NCBI GenBank assembly: GCA_015680685.1
Contig: MNCI01015930.1
Span: forward strand, 2,451 to 63,044
Length of the DNA: 60,594 bases
DNA from: Gnetum montanum
Taxonomy: Eukaryota; Streptophyta; Gnetopsida; Gnetales; Gnetaceae
Reading direction: 5' to 3'
Both the position numbers and the translations under genes were made by a program. Shown piece by piece: positions 43,932 to 56,180 of this stretch (positions are counted from its first letter, which is position 1; every line of letters starts with the position of its first letter). The notes under the pieces were generated by a model. The model was not told where the DNA came from, did no database searches, and saw only the letters and a program-made list of their open reading frames with translations.

Positions 43932-44813
43932 TGATGAAACATTAATAATATGGCTATGTCAATGCATGCCTGTCAACATATCTTTGTTGATGTATCTTAG
44001 GATGCATTGATGCATGTACATCAACATTAACATAGGTATTACCTATATAAATGCATACACCCCTCACATTTATGGCATCTTTCATTCATTTCCTTAGCCA
44101 AACTCTTGTAGTTTCTTTCCATAGAAGTTCAAATATTTTTTCCTTTATGTTCCTGCAACATGGATTCAAGTGATTGTATAACATTTTAATCAAGTGCATA
44201 CATAATTGGATACATTTTCATGAGCAAAAATAAAATCGATATTTCTTCTATCCATTACAGCACTTGGATTAGCATAACTTTACATTTTAGAAATTTACTT
44301 TATATGCAATTTACTTTCTTATTATTAAGAAATTAATATTATCATTTGTAAGAAACCTGAGTATGACCACATCGAGCAGATTATATTAACACTTGGTAAT
44401 CCCAGTACTGGATACTTTGTACACCCAACAATAGACACTTCGTAACCCAAAAACATTAGTATATATTCAAGATATGTACAAAAAGTGGAAATTGATACTC
44501 CACATTAAGCTAGTTAGTTAATTAAGTAGTTAAGTAATTAGTTAATTTAAATATTAAATATTTATTTACTCAATTATTTAGTAAGCATAGAAAATAATAA
44601 AAAGTATAAAGATAAATATCTTATACATCAAACACACTTAACCATATGCCTAGATTAACACAAGTGTTGATTAGGAAGATAACGACTAACAATTATAGAT
44701 TTCACCATCTAGGAATATTAGTCACTTTGGTAAATAAGTCTATGAAATTCAATTGGATCACATGTGTACACTAGTTTTTCATATGGTTGGGCATAGGAAA
44801 TACCCACTGTTTA
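43932..44813 (+). repeat. LTR E, 3' LTR of the non-autonomous element (about 882 bp)
   Basis: The polypurine tract TCAATCATGGAGGTA is followed by TGATGAAACATT. It ends near TACCCACTGTTTA (44813) by alignment with LTR D. TATA box CCTATATAAATG (about 44043-44054). The preceding 3' UTR words (ACTCAAGGACAAGTCTTGATTC) match the corresponding part of A before LTR D, so this defective element shares LTR and 3' UTR signals with the autonomous family. Confidence 0.75.
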
Positions 44814-45739
44814 TTAATTGCCCACCAAAATTAAACTCATAACTTGGAGTTACCAAATTAAGAATCTTGTCACTATGCTTACTTCAACTCATAACTCTAT
44901 TACATAGTTTATAATAAGTTGCAAGTTCAAATTATGTTTAAAGCATCATAATTTTTTATGTATCATCATCATCATTAAAATAGTGCATTGAGCTCATCTA
45001 CATTGACTAACCATTAAGATAGAAGAAGGATTTGACAATGATCTTATATGAATAGTTATCTACCTAACACCATAGTTGCAATAATGAGGTGTTACCTTTG
45101 TGGTAAGATTCGTGGCTTGATAATCTAGTTCATAGGTTGGATTTCAGGGAAAAACACTAAGTTATTGTTGTATTAAAAAAATTTGTAAAAATTATTTGAA
45201 ACTAGTTGAATAGATCTAAGGGATCTTAGTGAATGTAGGTAAAAAATTAGTTTCAATTTTATATTTTCTTTATCATGCATCTAAGTTTTCATTTCTCAAC
45301 ATACCCATTAGGATTGAACATGTAACTCACACTTCATAAGTCACATACTCTAACCATGTTTCACCTATCACAAGCCACATGCTATAATCAAATGAACTAA
45401 CCATATTCTACATTTTTTTAAAACAAATTGTAGGAAAGTAAGAAGGAAAGAGGTGGATAAACGATTGTTGAAACTTAAAACAATTTGACTATAAGTACAC
45501 CTAAGATACATAACCAGCATGATACTTTAAAATAATTCAAGAACATAATGGTATTAGACTAGCATAACTCTTAAGATCAAACCTATGACTTGCACATCAT
45601 AAGCTATTGAAGCTCTAAAATTATTATTATTAGATTGCATATATGCATATGCATATGTACAAGTAGCTTTTGTGTGTCTACCATTAATGTATAATCATTA
45701 ATGTGCAAACACATCTTCATATGCATAATCATTAATGTG
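44814..45739. other. AT-rich DNA, nothing recognised
   Basis: No frame of note. Contains short direct repeats of ATTAATGTGTAA/ATTAATGTATAATC (45685-45740) and TATGCATATGCATATG (about 45640-45658). Confidence 0.5.
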
Positions 45740-46125
45740 TAATAGCTATTAGTTTTTGGAGTTCTTATTCAAGTAGTTATGCCTAAATGTAACAGTGACT
45801 TGAAATAAAGATTGAAGTTGATTCCTTGTACATTATTGCACTTTGATTTAGTTAAGTTTACATTTTATGCAATTTACTTTGATTGTAATGTATTAGTATA
45901 ATTTAGTATAATGTTTAGCTTTGTATTCACAATTAGTAATGAAAAATGAGTTCACTAAAACCTCTAATGCTAAATATGATTAATCTAGTTTGGTAAGTAG
46001 TTGATTAACTTTGGTTACTTAATAATTAACATGTAGATCTAGAAGCATGATAATGGGTTGATGGAGTGGATACTCATCGCACCTAAAACTTTACTTTCAC
46101 TTACACTAATAGTTAATTAGCATTA
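45740..46125 (+). repeat. LTR remnant (R/U5-like)
   Basis: GAAATAAAGATTGAAGTTGA, ATTGCACTTTGATTTAG and TTTACATTTTATGCAATTTA resemble the lower half of LTRs D and E (AAAATTGATTCTTATTCATT; ACAGCACTTGGATTAGC). The last part, GGATACTCATCGCACCTA, is also a U5-type word. No ends can be fixed. Confidence 0.45.
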
Positions 46126-49099
46126 ATTTATATAACTAGAGATAAAGTTAGTAAAATGAATCTTACTTCAATGTCAAATAGAAGAGATGACTTTGAATAT
46201 TGCATGCATTTACATGATATTTTAATTTTGAAGTAGTGGAAGATTAGATCAAAGAAGGTTAACATCCCAACCATTTCATCTTCAATCTTCAATTTCGTTG
46301 TCTTTGATCTAATCTTTAAAATTATGTAGAAAAATAAGATCTATGAGATGAGTCTTCCCCTAAATTTTGAGATCTATTTTCTACCAAAAAAGACCACCAT
46401 AAGCACAACCATGAGTTGGAACTTAGTTGTGGTATTATAACACAAGCTAACCATAAGTCATGGTGACTAATCATGAGTAATGGTTAGGTTGTGATGAGCT
46501 CAAAGAGCTTCTCCAAGAGTCATGGTATTGTAAATAAGCCAAAACAAACATAATATCCTAACCATGAGTCCACCATTAATCATGGTTGTTGATCACAAGT
46601 ATGGTCAAGTCATAGAGTTAAACCATGAATGCATCATGAGTTGTGATCAAGCTAAAATGAAATGTTTGAGCTTCCTAAAGCATCTTCACTATTAAATAAT
46701 GGACCATGATTGAACCATAACTTATGATTTATAAAATGTGAGACCACAATATAACCATGAGTTATAGTTTACCCAATTTTCTTCAAAAAGCTTCCTAAAA
46801 GTTATGGTGACATTATGGTTCTATAAGCTTAGTGAAAAACAATATGAATGAAGAATTTTCAACTTTGATTTAGGCACTACTATAAACCTCAATCTTGAAA
46901 AAAAAACTTCAAAACACATTTTGTGATCTTTAAGCATTATCATTAAGGCTTGAATCAAAGTAAAACAATAAAATACTTCATTAAAGCAACTAAATCATTA
47001 AGACTTGTTGAAACCCTTAGATGTAGCTGAAACTAAGATATTTGAAAAGGTGGGAAAAGGGGAGTTTAGAGTGGGGGCACTCTATTTAAGCCTTGCGTGT
47101 ATAAGAAAACACTATGCCTATGTCTTTAAATATCAATGCAATAATACTAATTGATCTTTTACTTCTTAATCAAATTTACCTTAAGTAATTCACTAAACTT
47201 TCAATTGTAAAACACTTATGAAAATTTGGAAATTATTAAGAGCTAACTGAGAGAATAAGAGTAAAAGTTGAGAGAATGAAAGCTAATTAAGAAGAGAATG
47301 CAAGTAAATTATGAGAACACTCATTATGTCCTTCTATTACAGAGTCTCTACTTATGAGATATGTTGTAAGAAAAAAATGATTGGAAGGTAGCTCATGAAG
47401 CTTTAAAAATCAACAACATAAAGATAGAGAATTGAACAAGATAGCAAAAATAACAATCCAATTAAACCCATCTTGTATTACTTCAAATAGAGCTTCTTTA
47501 ACAAGTTACATCTTAATCAACAACTCCAACAGGAAACCAACAATGGAGATGAAAGCTCACTCTTATAAGAGTGAGAGGAGTGGTCTCATCAATGAAAAAA
47601 AATGCTACTCACATAGTGCTTCATGAATAAGCACAACAACCATGACCACTTTACTCTACAATAACTACAATAACAACCACTAATAACTTTAACTTCTATA
47701 CATTATGAGCATCACATCACTATTTCTTGTGCATGTAAGGTAGTTCTCCACTACTCTTATCACACTTTATCACATCTTGAGACATATGATCATGAGAATT
47801 CATAAGAAAAACATAAGGTTGTACATCATAGGATTTGTACATACATAACATTAAACAACATGATCACTACATATCCTAATTAATATGCCATAGGTGATAA
47901 CTTCAAGACATATTTGACCACTTAGACCAATGATTATATCATGAATTTTGGTCCTATATCTATGCTTTTAAACACTTTCTATAATCACTTATGAGCTTAT
48001 TACAGAATCTTCATCATTTCTCTATAAGAGCCTTGATAGCTTGACTTTGAAGAATAAGAAAAAATGTGAAAAAAAAACTTGGCCATTACTAAAATTCAAA
48101 AAATCCCTTCTTCAATGAGAAAATTTTGTTTATCTTCTTGAGTTTGAATGCTCTCCTTCTTAACTTTGGTGGTAGACCTTCTTCTTCATGACTAGCTTGA
48201 TGATCTTAAACTTTCTGTCTTCTTATTTTGATGCTATGGCTAGACAATCTTTGACTGATTTTTTTGAAACTTCTTAAAGCTTGATGTTGGACATATCTTC
48301 CATGAAACTAGACTATTCTTTTTGAGGTTGGATTATCTTTATTTAAGGCTTTAACATGATTTTTTTTTTGAAACTTCTTCAATAATTTTGAGTCTTGAGG
48401 CTTCTTAACTTTATAATTTTTAAAGCTTAATGGTGTTATATATTTTGAGGCTCTTGGTTACTTATATTTTTTCTTGATTTTTTATGATAATTTTAAGTGG
48501 CTTTTCATGAGCCACATTAGGTCTCTTAGACCCTGGCCATTTTTGGACCATCTTTCAATGCTTCTTGACATCTTCAACTACTTCATTTTGAGCCATCTAT
48601 GGGATTCTTTATCTTGGCTTCTTTTGAGCCATTCATGCCTCTTGGGCTATAATAAAAATGAAAAATTAGACATTCTCATAGGCCTTTCTTGTTGTTTGGG
48701 CTACAATAGGATCTCTTAGGTTAAATCACAATGCCTATATGGTCTACAATAATTAAGGCCTCTTTGGATCATTACATTTTTTCATCTAGGGCTAAGAAAT
48801 GAGAGAAAATAGGACCACTTGGATCATTATATGCCACTTAGTACTTCTACAACTTTTATCAATTTGAAACTCTTATAATATTTGAACATATGAATTACAA
48901 TTTAAAAAATCAAAATTGAACATACCATCTTTGAATTTGTATGTTTTTAAGTCATGAGTACCTCCTAGGATAAAGCCACATTGGGATGCCATTAGTCTAC
49001 TCTTGGTGATTAAGTGCCTTTTTCAAGATAGTCTTGTCTCATAGGGAACTGTCTCATGTGGCTTTGCTATTCTTCTTTGGATTTCTTCCTTACCTGACA
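46126..49099. other. AT-rich spacer with no recognised gene
   Basis: I see no coding, RNA or LTR structure here. Degenerate repeats of ACCATGA / TCATGGT words, both strands mixed, fill 46400-46860. The part 48290-48830 repeats words such as GGCTTCTT, GAGCCA and GGGCTA(C/T)AATA. Short frames (for example 47432-47626 and 48474-48719) have no support. It lies between + strand elements on the left and minus strand elements on the right, so it may be old repeat DNA decayed beyond recognition. Confidence 0.5.
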
Positions 49100-49897
49100 C
49101 ATTGACTACAACTTGAAATATATGCAGACTCTCCATTGCCCTCCTTTCTTTGGCACAATAACAAGTCAGCTTACCCACACATTGTCTGTCATTGGATAAA
49201 TGAATGTAGCTTTAAGAAGTTTTTTAGCTTCTTTTTTAACAACTTGTTTTAGCTTTGGATTCAATATTTTTTATGGTTGTCTCTTGGGCTTCATAGTAGA
49301 GTCTGCATAGATCTATTCTTGTTAACTCATCATATAACTAAGCAAAGGCTATTGGCCATTTGTTAACTACTTTTAGCAACTTATTCTTCTATTCTTTTAT
49401 GAATTTGACATTTATAATTACTAGCTTACCATTATTTAGGAATATATATTCTAGAGATTTTAGTATTGTTTTTAGTTCTATGGGCTTCAATTCAAAATTT
49501 TCTAGGACTTTCAAATATCTCCAAATCTTCTTTATTTTTGGTATTAGAGATTTCACTCTAGATCTACTCCTTTTCATTTATCTTATCTATGTATGCACTT
49601 GTGAGGCTTTCTGTTAGTTCCATGCACATTATGGAATTGGAATAATTTATCTATAGTTAGCTACTGGGTGCCCTCCTATTTTGTGGCTATTACATATAGG
49701 AACCATTGAATACTAGTAGTTTCAACATACATCTTGCATATTGTGATAGATGTGCTCTTAATTTCTCATATTTCTCATATTTTCTACATGCAATTGCACC
49801 CTGTGTCACTATACACAATACATGGAATCCTCTTCTTCTCTATATTCCCAAATTCATTTTTCTTGGAGATTTTCAAGGAGAGGTTTTTGATTCCTAT
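49100..49897 (-). pseudogene. pol: Element K, RT start, linker and protease end (left of J)
   Basis: Read on the minus strand from 49897: the end of protease (GKIEKKRIPCI..SDTGCNC-like, 49880-49790), then the linker, then the RT entry (NGKLVIINVKF near 49430-49400, LNPKLKQVVKKEAKKLLKAT-like near 49260-49200, and a broken SxLVIVPKKGG block ending about 49105). It has the same order and spelling as B 8500-9290, on the opposite strand. RT is truncated at about 49100. The protease is interrupted at 49897 by J and continues at 59198. Confidence 0.85.
49893..49897. repeat. Target site duplication (left) of element J
   Basis: CCTAT, repeated perfectly at 59198-59202 on the far side. Joining the two flanks restores the protease reading of K, which confirms a single nested insertion. 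Confidence 0.95.
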
Positions 49898-50741
49898 TGA
49901 TGAGCGGCGAGGTACCCCTATGCTCAATGATATGAATACGAGCATTACACATGATCAAGTCGAACTCCAAGGACTAAGTGCTTATGCACCTTCACAAAAC
50001 AAGGATGGGTTAGGCAATTGTTGTCTTCCCAAGCTTACTCATATGGCATAATTGTATGGTTAAGTAAACTTGAGGTATATGATTTTTATGCTTTTTATGT
50101 TTATGTCCTGGTGCTAAAAATGGAGAAGTGAAATAATTAAGTAACTAATTTAATTTAACTAATCTATTAGGTTCTAACTAGTCCTAACACCAACATCCAT
50201 TCACACTCTCCGTACACATCCTGAACTAGTGTAACACTACTGGGATTACCAAACGCTAATCGTTACTGGATTACCAAGGGTTTTACATATGCTCGAAGTG
50301 GTCATACTGAGTGTGCTTACTTGTGAAAATTAATAAACCAATAAAAGCAACATCAATTAACTAATGAAAGCATTAAATAACTGTAAATAACATTAAATTT
50401 AATAAATAAGCTATTCTGAATGCTGCAAGGTTTATCACAAAGTTCATCTTTATTTCTGGACACAAGGTGTGCTCAAGTACACAATGCTTGAATAAAGATC
50501 CATTCACTTTATGACTCCTACTGCAAGCACTCAAAAATAATTCTAACTCTGGAAAGGGAAAACTACAAGAGTTTGGGTAAGGAACTAAGAAACTAATGTC
50601 AAAACCAAGTGCGCCCGCCTCTTATTTATAGGTAACAAGATAGGTACTAATATCAAATGTCCAATATCGCTTGGTAGGCTCTGATATCACAGGCCCAATA
50701 TCATAGATCCAATATTGCGGTCCCAATATCATAGTTCATCA
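49898..50741 (-). repeat. Element J 3' LTR (844 bp)
   Basis: On the minus strand it starts TGATGAACTATGATATTGGG next to the polypurine tract (TTATGGTGGTA, about 50742-50752) and ends ..CTCGCCGCTCATCA. TATA box at 50623-50631. It has an extra CCCAATATCATAG-type unit relative to the 5' LTR. Confidence 0.93.
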
Positions 50742-52610
50742 TACCACCATAATTGAATGAAAAATCATCCTCAAGTTCCTTACAAAATATTAGGAAGGTA
50801 TGGGATTATTAACATGGAGTGATAGACTCAAAGTGCCTAGTGAATAGATTGACAATTATATTACAACATTGGTGTTCATACCCATTGTGGTGAACACCAT
50901 ACATAGATGACATCCAGACCTTTATCTGACAACTTAGAGAGAGAGAGAAAAGAAAATGAGGCATGTTGTTGTTGATGTCAAGATTGTGCACATCATTGTT
51001 TATCTATGGCCATATAATGCATGTTCCTTGCATAAGTGCTTCAACTCTGGTCCATCTTGAGTGCTCCCTTCTATCCTAGTCCATTGTTCATGTGATCGCC
51101 ATCTGCACACACAACATAGTCACAAATTAGCAAGGATAGGTAAGATATAATGTGATTGATACCTTGCCTCACTATGAAGCACATTGGCTAGGTTCTGGGT
51201 ATGGCAAATATTGGGTTAGAGGTTTGTAACTGGTGACTACCCAAGGTGTAGGGGTGAGGAAATTAATGGAATGGAAAATTTTGTGCCAGGGCCCCCATGA
51301 CTAAGAGCAAACCTCCTATAGTAATAAGATGGAAAATGAAAGAACAAGGAAGAATAGAGAAATAACAATGGTGAGGCCAATGAAACAAAATTGGATGTCA
51401 TGGATGGATGAAATGGGAAATGGTTAATTGCAAGAAATGTTCAAGGGAAAGAACTTTACAATTGCACCATCAAGGAATGCCAGTGGATCCTCCCTAAAGA
51501 AGGCTCATGCCCTTTATGCCCTGACAAACCCACAACCCAAAGAGTCCATAGGCTCTAGGAATGACATATGGAAATAATGGTTAAGAACTTACCCACAAGA
51601 GTTTACCAAAGAATAATAATGCGACAACCAAGATATAGACTGAACATAAAACTAGTAATGAGGTGGAATATGGAAAGAAATTTTGAAGAGAAGAGAGAAT
51701 GGGATGGAATCCCAAGATCAAGGTTGTGTAAAGTCGCTTGTATATTATGTGGTTAGGGTGACTTAATAGAATTCATTCCAAATCCAGATCAAAACTAACC
51801 ACATCCTGTGACCTCACATCAACACACTTGACCAACCCATCCTCCTAAAGCAACAAAAATGTGTCCATAGAGCCACCACCATTCCAACAAGAGAAGAATA
51901 GAGAATCAGGAAGCAAGAAAGGGCCTTAGTTAGAGGGAACCTTCAAGCATGGGTAACATGTCTTTCTAGTACCATAACTAGTGCTTGTAGCCCATGTTTC
52001 TTTATTATGTCTAAGGGGTACGCTTTGGATTCTCACTATGTCTAAGGGGTAGAACCACACCATGCAAAGACTTATTTGATTTGGTCAACTTCCTGATATT
52101 TGGTCAAGAGCGGAATGGCAGAACACTGTATGAAACACATCCAAGTATCCAAGAGAATAGCCAGCACAAATGCGTCAAATCCCCTTGAGGTCACACCCTT
52201 TTCAATTCATTTGAACCTTTTCTTTGTTTAAAGAATACCAAGCCACCAATTCATTAATAAGTTTAATTAGAAAAAGGGACAATATAATTCCAAGATCAAG
52301 GGAGACCATAGAGCTAAATGGATGAATGGATGATGTGGGCTCATTGCCTGTTTTATCAAAAGAAACCATATCTTAGTATCAACAGTAGAAGTCAAAGGTA
52401 AAATCCAAACATTAGTAATCAACACTATTATAGTACAATCCACCAACATGAGCACTTATTATGTGATGAGTAAGAATAAATCAAACAAAGAAATAGTAAA
52501 AATGTTAACAATGGTGTAAAAAAAAAACAAAGATGAAAAATGTTTAGAACAAAAATACAAAAGGAACTGAGCACCTAGAATGGTTAGCATTGGTGGCCAT
52601 CTCCCCTATG
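50742..52610 (-). other. Element J 3' UTR
   Basis: Non-coding and alignable in patches to the B 3' UTR. It includes a second polypurine-like word AGTCATGGGGG at 51292-51302, about 550 bases before the LTR, and the word TTGTGTGTGCAGATGG (about 51100-51116) that is also in B at 13350-13368. A CTCTCTCTCT run is at 50938-50946. No envelope-like frame is seen. Confidence 0.7.
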
Positions 52611-52619
52611 ACTAAGTTG

Positions 52620-53760
52620 GAAGGAGAATATTAGAAATAGGTTATCCATTTATAGAGATGGTGTTAGTACTAGCCTTTTTAGGTTCATGGAAAGGTTTAG
52701 TTTGCTGGATGTTGACCAATAATTTCTTGTTCGGGCTTTCAAGTTTATAAATCATCATGGCCCCAGAAGGAAAATTTTCATGAATGATGTAAGGTCCTTC
52801 CCACAATGTTTGAAACTTAGTTCATCATGGCATATGTGTGGGATTCCAATAAAGAACCTTATTCCCTAGTTGGTATTTGACTTTCCTAATCCTTAGGTCA
52901 TGACGTTGTTTGTTAAAGGCCTTGTGTAATTTGTTAGATGACAAGGTAGCTAATCGGTTCTCATCTAGCAAGTTAAGGTTCATTAACCATTTTTTTTTGT
53001 GCTAGATTGAGGTCAAGGTTAAGGTCACATGTTGTGGATAGGGTACAAAGCTCAGCTTGAATAGGAAGCATTGGAAGTTTACCATACACTAACTCATAGG
53101 GTGAGTAGCCTATAGGGAGTTTCCATGTGGAGTGATATGCCCAAGGAGCATCGTTCAATTTGGCGCTTCAATCTTGCCTATATTTGCTAATGGTTCATCT
53201 CAATATTTTTGTAATCTCCCTATTGGTGACTTCGACTTGACCATTCACTTCAGGATGATATGGTGTAGTTAGTTTGTGCTCAACTCCTAAGCGTTGCATT
53301 AACTTTCAAAAAGTTGCTCCTGTAAAATGTGTACCATTATCAAAAATAAGTGCACAAGGCACACCAAACCTATTTGCGATTTGTTGTTCAACAAATCAGG
53401 TAATGGTGGATGATGTATAGTCTGTAACAGCGACTGCTTCTACCCACTTTGTAAAATAGTCAATAGCAATAACAATGTAGGCCTTTCCATTGGACATTGG
53501 TGTAATAGGCCCTATAAAATCAATTTCCCATATGTTAAAGGGTTCTAAGGGTTGAATCCATTGTTGCAAACCCTCCATTCTAGTAATCATTCCCCCATCA
53601 TATTGGCAACACTCATAAGATTGGATAAAACGATGAGCATTCCAAAACAATGTAGGCCAATAATATCCTACAAGCAAGACTTTAATGATTGTTCATCTCC
53701 CAGCATACTGACCCCTACAAGGGCACTCATGAGCATCTTGGAGAACTTGCACTTGATCTA
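52620..53760 (-). pseudogene. Element J integrase
   Basis: Zinc part: GYYWPTLFWNAH, YECCQYDGG (about 53670-53590). Core: IDFIGPITPMSNGKAYIVIA (53535-53460) and a region with FDNGTHFTGATF-like text (about 53345-53300). The third catalytic residue is kept in NGQVEVTN (about 53255-53225). C-terminal GPY/F: GPYIIHENFPSGAMMIY and LLVNIQQTKPFHE (52795-52685). Stops and one or two frameshifts are present, but the catalytic triad is better kept than in A or B. Confidence 0.88.
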
Positions 53761-54009
53761 CATCAGGAACACACCATTGAGCCAAGCCATCAAAACATAC
53801 TTTATAAAGTTATCTGTTAATTTCCATAAAATATTTGGCTCGATGAAGAAACTATTGTTTCTTTTTAATGTCTAACCCTTGTGGTGTTTCTTGTATGAGG
53901 AGATAGGTAAGAATGCTACTATACCAATTTTTCTCTGTGGTTAATTGATTATTTACTACACCTGCAAAGAGAATTTCATTGAGGAAATGGTTAGAAATTG
54001 GATATTTGT

Positions 54010-54480
54010 CCTCTTTGTTGTCCCATCATAACCGAGATAAATGATCAGCAACAACATTCTCGATGCCTTTATGATCGATCATTGTAAGGTCGAACTCTTG
54101 TATGATCATGAGCCACCGTATGATGTGAGGGCTCACCGTTGGTGTATTCATTAGGAACCAAATTACACTATGGTCTGTATGTACAAATATCTTATAGCCC
54201 AATACATAGTGCCTAATTTTTTCTAGTGCAAACACCATAGCCATTAATTATTTTTCTATTGTGGTGTAATTGAGTTGTGCACCAACAATACTTCAACTTG
54301 CACAATGAATGTAATAGGGTCATTTCTGATCATCTAATTGTGTAAGTACAACTCCTAAAGAAAAGTTGGATGCATCAATCATTATGTGGAATGGTCTGAA
54401 CCAGTCAGAAGCTTGTAGAATGGGTGTTTCTATGAGCTTCTATTTTAAGGTTTGGAAGGCTAACTCACATTTCTTGGTCC
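54010..54480 (-). pseudogene. Element J RNase H
   Basis: Reads PFEWTKKCELAFQTLK-like, then DASNFSLGVVLTQLDDQK (about 54375-54320), FALEKIRHYVLGYKIFVHTD and HSVIWFLMN (54232-54150), and QEFDLTMIDHKGIENVVADH (54107-54040). It is the single RNase H expected for this family. There is a stop between the halves near 54247. Confidence 0.88.
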
Positions 54481-55620
54481 ATTCAAAAGGTATGTCCTTC
54501 TTCATTAGTTCTACCAAAGGTTTTGCAATCCTTGAAAAGTTCTTAATGAAGTGTCTATAATAGCTAGTATGTCCAAGGAAGGATCAAATATCTTTTACAA
54601 TCTCAGGTTGACAAGTGATTCCTTGGATGACTTTAATCTTTTCAAGATCTACCTCTATCCCTATTTGTGAAATCTTGTGCCCTAATACAATGCCTTCTTG
54701 GACCATTAAATGACTTTTTTGCCAATTGAGCCTTAAGTTAGTTTGAACACATCATTTTAGTACTTGCTCTAATCGACCCAATGCTTGATCAAAGTCCACT
54801 CCATAGGTGAAGAAATCATCCATAAAGACCTCCACACCATTTCCTATTTGCTACTAAAATATGCTTACAACCAAACGTTAGAATATTGCTAAGGAATTAC
54901 ACAAGCCAAACAACATCTACTTATATGAAAAAGTCCCTCAAGAACTTGTGAATGTGGTCTTGCTTGGTCTTCTGGTGCTATCTGAATTTGATTGTATCCA
55001 CTGTAACCATCCAAAAAATTATAGTAGCAATGCTCTGCAATGGTGTCTAAGACTTGGTTGACAAATGGCAACGGGAAGTGGTCTTTGAATGTTGCCATGT
55101 TTAGTAGCCTAAAGTCTATATACCCCCTCCATTTACCTCCCTTTTTAGGAAAAATGACTAAGGAACTAACCCATTCACTATTAGCAATGGGGTAGATGAA
55201 CCCAGCTTTTAGAAGTTGTTCGATTTCTTCTTTAACCACTTGCTTAAGCTTTGGGTTCAGTCCCTCTACGGTTGTCATTGAGGCTTCATGGAGAGGTTAG
55301 TGTAAATTCTATATTGGCATATCCTAGGATCTATTCCGGTTAATTTGGGATATAACCAAGCAAAGGATTTCGACCATTGTTTTACCATTTTCAACAGTCT
55401 TTCTTTTTGTTGAGGAGCGAGCTTAGCATTAATGATTACCAATTTTCCATTTTTGAGAGATGTATACCCCATACCGATGGGCAACAGTTTTAACTCAAGG
55501 GTCTCTTGCTTCAACTCATTAGGGATTTCCAACTTCCCTAGTTGATATTTTTGATGTCAGGAATTGAAAGTTGGCGATGGACTTGCTCTAATGTGTCTAT
55601 GCTATTGATGTAGGCACAAG
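54481..55620 (-). pseudogene. pol: Element J reverse transcriptase
   Basis: Frame from KQETLELKLLP (about 55515) through VKEEIEQLLKAGFIYPIANS (55240-55180), SSLVIFPKKGGKWRGYIDF, HFPLPFVNQVLDTIAEH (about 55085-55035), FLDGYSGYNQIQIAPEDQAR (about 55018-54958) and the catalytic VEVFMDDFFTYG (about 54835-54800, DD intact) to the thumb. There is a frameshift near 54950-54890 in the SPWGTF..PFGLCN block. The word CRVCIDF of relatives is GYIDF here. Confidence 0.9.
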
Positions 55621-55639
55621 TCAAGCTCTCAGTTGGTTC

Positions 55640-56180
55640 CATGCATATAGTTGAGTTTCTCTCTTGGTTAGCTGTCAGCCACTGGGTGCCTTCCTATCTT
55701 ATGGCTGCTACATACAGGCATCTTTGTATGTTAGTTATTTGTGCACATTGGTTGCATGCAGGCAATGTTAAACATTGTACAAACCAAGCTTTCTGCATGC
55801 AGTTGCACCTTGTGTCACTATATGTGATGCATGGAACTTTCTTCTTCTTGATCTTTCCAAATGTATTTTCCTTTGATATTTCTAGGGAAAGATCACGTAT
55901 TCCTAGGCATGCATTAATTATGCTTAACCATGCTATTTCCATAATGATTGGGAAGTCCCCCTTGTAGTTGTTGACTTGAATCACTAAGAAATCAGCTGGA
56001 TATGAGCACCCATAAACAATGGTGATAATGTCCTCCACTAGTCCTAATGGAACAGTGATGGACTGGTTGACCAACTCTAAACGAATGTTACTCTTTTTTA
56101 GTGGAGGTAGGCTCCAAGCCTTGTACATTTGTTGAGAGATTAAGTTGACACTAGAACTTGAATCCAAAAGAGCTTTTCAT
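55640..56180 (-). pseudogene. Element J aspartic protease
   Basis: An unusually long open stretch. It starts in the active site as MDSSSSVNLISQQMYKAWSL (56167-56108), followed by LELVNQSITVPLGLVEDI, SYPADFLVIQVNN, MEIAWLSIINACLGIRDLSL and GKIKKKKVPCITYSDTRCNC (about 55856-55797). Family members have MGRAWL where this has MEIAWL. It would process Gag-Pol. Confidence 0.88.

Noticed and set aside
46126-49099. Short frames such as 47432-47626 and 48474-48719 as genes
   Set aside because: There are no conserved motifs, no start context, no splice pattern and no repeat of them elsewhere. Frames of this length are expected by chance in AT-rich DNA.
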